Shown piece after piece: positions 59,741 to 64,000 of a stretch of DNA of 64,000 nt (the first letter of the stretch is position 1; each line of letters starts with the position of its first letter). The notes under the pieces are model-generated. The model did no database searches. It was not told where the DNA came from and saw only the letters and a program-made list of their open reading frames with translations. A program made the translations under genes and the position numbers. The stretch covers positions 4,597,558 to 4,661,557 of the forward strand of contig NZ_CP080417.1 of the NCBI RefSeq assembly GCF_019457535.1, in the 5' to 3' direction. This DNA is from Shewanella halotolerans. GTDB lineage: Bacteria > Pseudomonadota > Gammaproteobacteria > Enterobacterales > Shewanellaceae.

Positions 59741-61102
59741 TTATTTACCGATACAGAATGAGCCGAAGATCTTGCCGAGGAGATCGTCTGAGGTGAACTT
59801 TCCGGTGATTTCAGACAGTGCCAGTTGACACATACGCAGCTCTTCTGCCAGGAGTTCACCCGCTTGATAGACCTCTAACTGTTCCTGACCCAGTGCCAGA
59901 TGACTACTGGCGAGCTCTAATGCTTCTAGGTGGCGACGACGAGCCAGGAAGCCCCCCTCTAGATTGCTCTGATAGCCCATTAGGGACTTAAGGTGTGCCT
60001 TGAGTTCATCGACGCCCGAACCTGTCTTGGCGGATAGGCGGAATACCTTGTGGCCCTGTTCATCTGTGGCATCTAAGGCTTCACCAGTAAGATCCGCCTT
60101 GTTGCGCACCACGGTAACCCCCAGGTTTTTAGGGAGGCGATCGATAAAATCGGGCCAGATATCATGGGGATCGACGGCATCCGTGGTGGTGCCATCCACC
60201 ATGAAGAGCACCTGATCGGCGGTATCTATCTCGGCCCAGGCGCGCTCTATCCCTATCTGCTCTACCGTGTCTGTGGTGTCGCGCAGGCCGGCCGTGTCTA
60301 TGATGTGTAGCGGCATGCCGTCGAGATGGATATGTTCTCGTAGCACGTCTCGGGTGGTGCCAGCGATTTCGGTGACGATAGCCGACTCTTTACCCGCGAG
60401 AGCGTTGAGCAGGCTGGACTTGCCCGCGTTGGGGCGACCGGCGATCACCACCTTCATCCCTTCGCGTATGATGGCGCCCTGCTTGGCACTGGATTGCACC
60501 GAATCGAGCTTGGTGATGATCTTGCTAAGTGAGGCGGCAATCTTACCGTCGGAGAGAAAGTCCACCTCCTCGTCGGGAAAGTCTATTGCGGCTTCCACGT
60601 AGAGACGCAGGTTGGTGACCTGATCCACCAGCTGGTGGACCTGAGTGGAGAACTCACCCTGTAGCGAGTTAAGCGCGCTCTTGGCTGCATGTTCGCTGGT
60701 GGCATCGATCAGGTCGGCAATCGCCTCGGCCTGGGTCAGATCCAGCTTGTCGTTCATGAAGGCCTGCTCGCTAAATTCACCCGGCTTGGCGATACGCACG
60801 CCATCGACATCCATGACACGCTTGATCAGCATATCCAGCACTACCTGGCCGCCGTGGCCCTGTAGCTCGAGCACATCTTCGCCGGTGAAGGAGTTAGGGC
60901 CCTTGAAGTAGAGGGCGATGCCTTGGTCGATAACGGCGCCATCGGCGTTCTTGAAATCACAGTAGTCGGCATAACGAACCTTAGGCAGATGCCCGAGTAC
61001 CGCCATGGCTACGTCGCTGGCCTTGTCGCCAGAGACCCTGATGATACCTACGCCGCCGCGGCCTGGTGCGGTTGCTTGTGCCACGATAGTATCTGTCGTC
61101 AT
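59741..61102 (-). CDS. mnmE: tRNA modification GTPase MnmE
   Basis: This 453-residue protein partners MnmG in U34 modification. N-terminal formyl-THF-binding domain (TIVAQATAPGRGGVGIIRVSG), helical domain, and an inserted G domain with the P-loop GRPNAGKSS (residues 222-230), DTAGLRDT and NKAD. The C-terminal CIGK motif carries the catalytic C450. A terminator separates it from yidC upstream, so it may have its own promoter. Confidence 0.98.
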   Translation of the reverse strand: MTTDTIVAQATAPGRGGVGIIRVSGDKASDVAMAVLGHLPKVRYADYCDFKNADGAVIDQGIALYFKGPNSFTGEDVLELQGHGGQVVLDMLIKRVMDVDGVRIAKPGEFSEQAFMNDKLDLTQAEAIADLIDATSEHAAKSALNSLQGEFSTQVHQLVDQVTNLRLYVEAAIDFPDEEVDFLSDGKIAASLSKIITKLDSVQSSAKQGAIIREGMKVVIAGRPNAGKSSLLNALAGKESAIVTEIAGTTRDVLREHIHLDGMPLHIIDTAGLRDTTDTVEQIGIERAWAEIDTADQVLFMVDGTTTDAVDPHDIWPDFIDRLPKNLGVTVVRNKADLTGEALDATDEQGHKVFRLSAKTGSGVDELKAHLKSLMGYQSNLEGGFLARRRHLEALELASSHLALGQEQLEVYQAGELLAEELRMCQLALSEITGKFTSDDLLGKIFGSFCIGK

Positions 61103-61141
61103 TACTGTGTTTCCTGCGCTGATGGAGTGAAAATAAAAAGC

Positions 61142-61177
61142 AAAAAGCGGTCAATACAAAGTATCCGACCGCTTTTT
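61142..61177 (-). terminator. Intrinsic terminator after yidC
   Basis: AAAAAGCGGTC pairs with GACCGCTTTTT around a 14-base loop, just past the yidC stop codon. Confidence 0.9.
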
Positions 61178-61196
61178 CATTAGTTGGAGTTAGAGG

Positions 61197-62825
61197 TTAT
61201 TTTAACCCTTTTTTCTCCAAACCGGCATAGATGATCTTCTGCTGGGTGATGGCTACTAAGTTACCGACCAACCAGTAAAGCACCAGACCCGCAGGGAACC
61301 AGAGGAAGAAGACGGTAAAGATAACCGGCATCCACTGCATCATCTTCTGCTGCATAGGATCCATGGTTGGTGCCATAGGTTGCATCTTCTGCATTGCGAA
61401 CATAGAGACACCCATCAGCAGCGGCAGTACATAGTATGGATCTTGTACCGATAGGTCGGTGATCCAAAGCATGAATGGCGCGTGACGTAGCTCATAGCTT
61501 TCCAGCAGTACCCAGTAGAGGGCGATGAAGATAGGCATCTGTAGCAAGATTGGCAGACAGCCACCCATAGGGTTCACTTTCTCTTTCTTGTACAGTTCCA
61601 TCATGGCCTGACCCATCTTCTGACGGTCATCGCCGAAGCGCTCTTTCATGTCCTGCAGCTTAGGTTGCAGGTTGCGCATCTTGGCCATCGAGGTGTATTG
61701 CGCCTTAGTCAGCGGGTACAACATACCACGTACGGTTAGCGTAATTAGGATAATCGCCACACCCCAGTTACCCACGAATGATTGATAGAACATCAACAAC
61801 CAGTGAATTGGGATTGCCAGCCACCATAGGAAGCCGTAATCAACAACCAGGTTCAGCGATTCAGAGATGGCCGATAGGGCCTCTTGGTCTTTAGGACCCA
61901 CGTAGAATTGGGCACTGATAGTTTGCTGTGTACCAGGTGCGACATCATAGATTGCACCGCGGAAACCGATATTGGCCAAGCCGCCGGCGCTTACGCTAGA
62001 GAAGATGGTGTTTTGATCGTTGGCTGGTGGTACCCAGGCTGACACGAAGTAGTGTTGCAGCATGGCTGCCCAACCACCCAAGGTCTTCTTGTCCAGGTTC
62101 TTGTCGGCCATATCTTCGAAGCTGTACTTCTCGTAGCGGGTATCTGCTGTCGAGAAGGCGGCGCCGCGATAGGTCGGCATCATCATGCTGCTTTCGCTTT
62201 TCTTGATGCTGTGCTTGATCTGGCCATACATCTGCACCTGTAGCTGTTCGGCTGAGGTGTTGTTGATGCGATATTCAACGCCGACATCGAACTTGCCTCT
62301 GTGCAGGGTGAACACCTTAGTGTAGGTCACACCATTGTCGGCAACATAGGTCAGTGGGATCTCCAGGCTATCCTGGCCATCGGCTAGGGTGTAGGCCTGT
62401 GACTGGCTGCTAAAGTGGGCACGGCCCTTAGCGCTGCTGTCGATGCCGTTACGACCAATCAGACCACTCTGAGAGATGTAGTAGATATCTTTGGTTTGCT
62501 GTAGCAGGACGAAAGGCTCTTCCTTGTCTTGCTCCAGCTTGTGACCCACCAGCGCAGAGTAGACGATATCGCCACCCACTGGGTTAATTTTCAGGGTCAG
62601 TTGGTCTGTCGTGACGCTAATGAGTTCTTTAGAGGCGGCTACTGCTTCTGGAAGAGCAGCGTCGGCATCGGGAACGTCAGCACTGTGCGCATCTGTGACG
62701 GTTGAAGCTACAACTGAAGATTCAGTGGCAACCGGTTGCGGATTTTTGTCTGTTTGCCATTGCTGCCACAGCAAAAAGCTGACAAAAAGCAGACCGATGA
62801 GCAATATATTGCGTTGAGATTCCAT
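61197..62825 (-). CDS. yidC: Membrane protein insertase YidC
   Basis: This 542-residue inner-membrane insertase starts MESQRNILLIGLLFVSFLLW. A large periplasmic domain (about residues 40-340) follows. The five C-terminal helices contain GNWGVAIILITLTVRGMLYPLTKAQ and MGGCLPILLQMPIFIALYW. The length is as in E. coli. It lies 3 bases after yidD, in the standard rnpA-yidD-yidC order. Confidence 0.98.
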   Translation of the reverse strand: MESQRNILLIGLLFVSFLLWQQWQTDKNPQPVATESSVVASTVTDAHSADVPDADAALPEAVAASKELISVTTDQLTLKINPVGGDIVYSALVGHKLEQDKEEPFVLLQQTKDIYYISQSGLIGRNGIDSSAKGRAHFSSQSQAYTLADGQDSLEIPLTYVADNGVTYTKVFTLHRGKFDVGVEYRINNTSAEQLQVQMYGQIKHSIKKSESSMMMPTYRGAAFSTADTRYEKYSFEDMADKNLDKKTLGGWAAMLQHYFVSAWVPPANDQNTIFSSVSAGGLANIGFRGAIYDVAPGTQQTISAQFYVGPKDQEALSAISESLNLVVDYGFLWWLAIPIHWLLMFYQSFVGNWGVAIILITLTVRGMLYPLTKAQYTSMAKMRNLQPKLQDMKERFGDDRQKMGQAMMELYKKEKVNPMGGCLPILLQMPIFIALYWVLLESYELRHAPFMLWITDLSVQDPYYVLPLLMGVSMFAMQKMQPMAPTMDPMQQKMMQWMPVIFTVFFLWFPAGLVLYWLVGNLVAITQQKIIYAGLEKKGLK

Positions 62826-62828
62826 AGC

Positions 62829-63083
62829 CTATTTATTACACCTGTTATTTTTTGGAGGGACGGGATCTTCACCGCCCGGATGTAAAGGGTGACATTTTAA
62901 TACGCGTTTCCCTGCAAACCAACTCCCTTTCACAAATCCGTGCAATCGAATCGCTTCGAGCGCGTAATTGGAACATGTGGGGTGAAAACGGCACTTTGGC
63001 CCCAGTATAGGGCTGATAAAGATTTGGTAGCCTCGGATCAGCTTGGTGGCTAGCCATTGTAACGGCGACTGAGCTTGCGCCAT
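62829..63083 (-). CDS. yidD: Membrane protein insertion efficiency factor YidD
   Basis: This 84-residue protein has the family signature LIRGYQIFISPILGPKCRFHPTCSNYALEAI and a C-terminal KCHPLHPGGEDPVP. It overlaps the end of rnpA by 34 bases, a common arrangement. Confidence 0.95.
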   Translation of the reverse strand: MAQAQSPLQWLATKLIRGYQIFISPILGPKCRFHPTCSNYALEAIRLHGFVKGSWFAGKRVLKCHPLHPGGEDPVPPKNNRCNK

Positions 63084-63412
63084 AACTTCTCTACCAGTTT
63101 GTGCAATGCTGCATTATCCATTTCCAATACACCGTTTCTGACGAGCACGACGATATCGAGCGGCGGTAATTCGTGTTGGTGCAAACGAAAACTGTCGCGG
63201 ATGATACGTTTAACTCGGTTGCGCTGATTGGCTCGCTTAACATAACGCTTTGCAACAGTTAATCCAATACGAGGATGCTGTAGCTCATTAGGGATGGCGA
63301 GTAAGGTTATTTCAGCTGAAGAAGCTTTGATGGGATTGGAGAATACAGATTTGAATTGCGCGGGAGTTAACAGACGTAACTCCCGCGTAAAGGTATAGCT
63401 GGTCACTTGCAT
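63050..63412 (-). CDS. rnpA: Ribonuclease P protein component
   Basis: This 120-residue basic protein has the RNase P core motif KRANQRNRVKRIIRDSFR. It binds the catalytic RNA that trims tRNA 5' ends. It follows rpmH by 9 bases, as in most bacteria. Confidence 0.95.
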   Translation of the reverse strand: MQVTSYTFTRELRLLTPAQFKSVFSNPIKASSAEITLLAIPNELQHPRIGLTVAKRYVKRANQRNRVKRIIRDSFRLHQHELPPLDIVVLVRNGVLEMDNAALHKLVEKLWRKLSRRYNG

Positions 63413-63421
63413 TTCTACTTA

Positions 63422-63559
63422 TTAAGCAGAAAGACGAGCGCGACCTTTTGCACGACGACGTGCGATAACCTTACGGCCACCAACAGTAGCCATACGAGCG
63501 CGGAAGCCGTGAGAACGCTTGCGCTTCAGGTTGCTAGGTTGAAAAGTACGTTTACTCAT
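63422..63559 (-). CDS. rpmH: 50S ribosomal protein L34
   Basis: This 45-residue, highly basic protein starts [20 protein letters not shown] and ends in RARLSA, the family sequence. It lies just upstream of rnpA. A good promoter lies 70-100 bases upstream. Confidence 0.97.
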
Positions 63560-63631
63560 TATGGCAATCCGTCTTTGTTAGGTGAATAAACCTTATCCCT
63601 ATAAAAGAGGTAAGGGCAAAAAAGAGGCCGA

Positions 63632-63660
63632 ATTGTAATCACTTTAGTTAAGCCCGTCAA
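63632..63660 (-). promoter_or_regulatory. Promoter of the rpmH-rnpA operon
   Basis: On the minus strand -35 TTGACG (63655-63660) and -10 TACAAT (63632-63637) are separated by 17 bases. Confidence 0.82.
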
Positions 63661-63699
63661 CAAGCAAAACCTTCAAGTGGGTAAAATCTGCCTCTATAT

Positions 63700-64000
63700 C
63701 TTCTTATCAAGTCATCCTTATACACTATCTAGTGTGGATAACTCTGTGAATGGCCACTACATCTTGTGGATCTAGTGATCATTAGCCAGATCGAAGGTCG
63801 CCAATTATAGATCGATCCGGATCGCTTAATAAAGCTGAGTTTGCTGCTTTGTCAGATTATTTTGATCGTTAAGGATCGTTTTGGATCGGCGTAAATAAAT
63901 AAAGATGATCTTACTGGGGATAAATCTATTTAAAGGATAGCGATCCTAGTGATCTCGCTATAGAATACACCTCTTTTGTATGATCTTTTGGGGATAAGTA
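63700..64000. other. GATC/DnaA-box-rich region at the right edge
   Basis: About 13 GATC sites lie in roughly 250 bases, with a perfect DnaA box TGTGGATAA (63733-63741, minus) and partial ones such as TGGGGATAA near the right end. rpmH reads away from it, so dnaA should start beyond the window edge. It may be an alternative origin or the dnaA control region. Confidence 0.65.

Overview
The window looks like the replication-origin region of a Shewanella chromosome (a gammaproteobacterium). The reasons are gene order and protein character: rpmH-rnpA-yidD-yidC-mnmE, then mioC-[origin]-mnmG-rsmG-parA-parB-atpIBEFHAGDC-glmU and a separate deoR-type regulator-glmS, followed by ccoG, menB, an rRNA operon, YkgJ-nsrR, gpmI-envC-ctpA, secB-gpsA and many outer-membrane proteins. 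The species assignment is inference; no database was consulted.

Layout, left to right. (1) 1-12.3 kb is an accessory/envelope region: a truncated response regulator with a GGDEF domain, several outer-membrane barrels, a small glycine-zipper protein, a PACE-type efflux protein, an RND efflux pump (adaptor plus permease), a LysR regulator and an MFS transporter. (2) 12.4-21.7 kb is housekeeping: a FAD oxidoreductase, gpsA-secB, a membrane rhodanese, gpmI-envC-ctpA-yibQ type genes, and nsrR with a YkgJ-type cysteine-cluster gene. (3) 21.7-28.2 kb holds a leftward rRNA operon (16S-23S-5S, no tRNA in the spacer), two strong promoters on its right, and on its left a non-coding block made of two copies of a composite hairpin repeat. 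(4) 28.3-42.6 kb holds ccoG, menB, a DUF2061 gene under a Fur box, a copper-export operon (MerR regulator, copA, cupredoxin) with a textbook MerR-type promoter, glmS with its DeoR-type regulator, a Fur-linked TonB receptor, glmU and a DsrE-like protein. (5) 42.8-52.3 kb holds the complete F1Fo ATP synthase operon, parAB and rsmG. (6) 52.4-64 kb holds mnmG, an oriC-like region packed with GATC and DnaA boxes, mioC, a UbiG-like methyltransferase, a nucleoside hydrolase, a LysE-type exporter, a sulfotransferase, a parS site, then mnmE-yidC-yidD-rnpA-rpmH and a second GATC/DnaA-box-rich stretch that should lead into dnaA beyond the right edge.

Functional links: parA, parB and parS make a chromosome-segregation set near the origin. 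glmS and glmU feed UDP-GlcNAc synthesis. The MerR regulator, copA and the cupredoxin form a copper-response operon. Two Fur boxes tie the DUF2061 gene and the TonB receptor to iron. The features most worth a second look are the composite hairpin repeat beside the rRNA operon, the paired palindromes downstream of gpsA, the altered proton-relay residues of the RND pump, the unusual metal ligands of the copper-operon regulator, and the two origin-like clusters about 9 kb apart.
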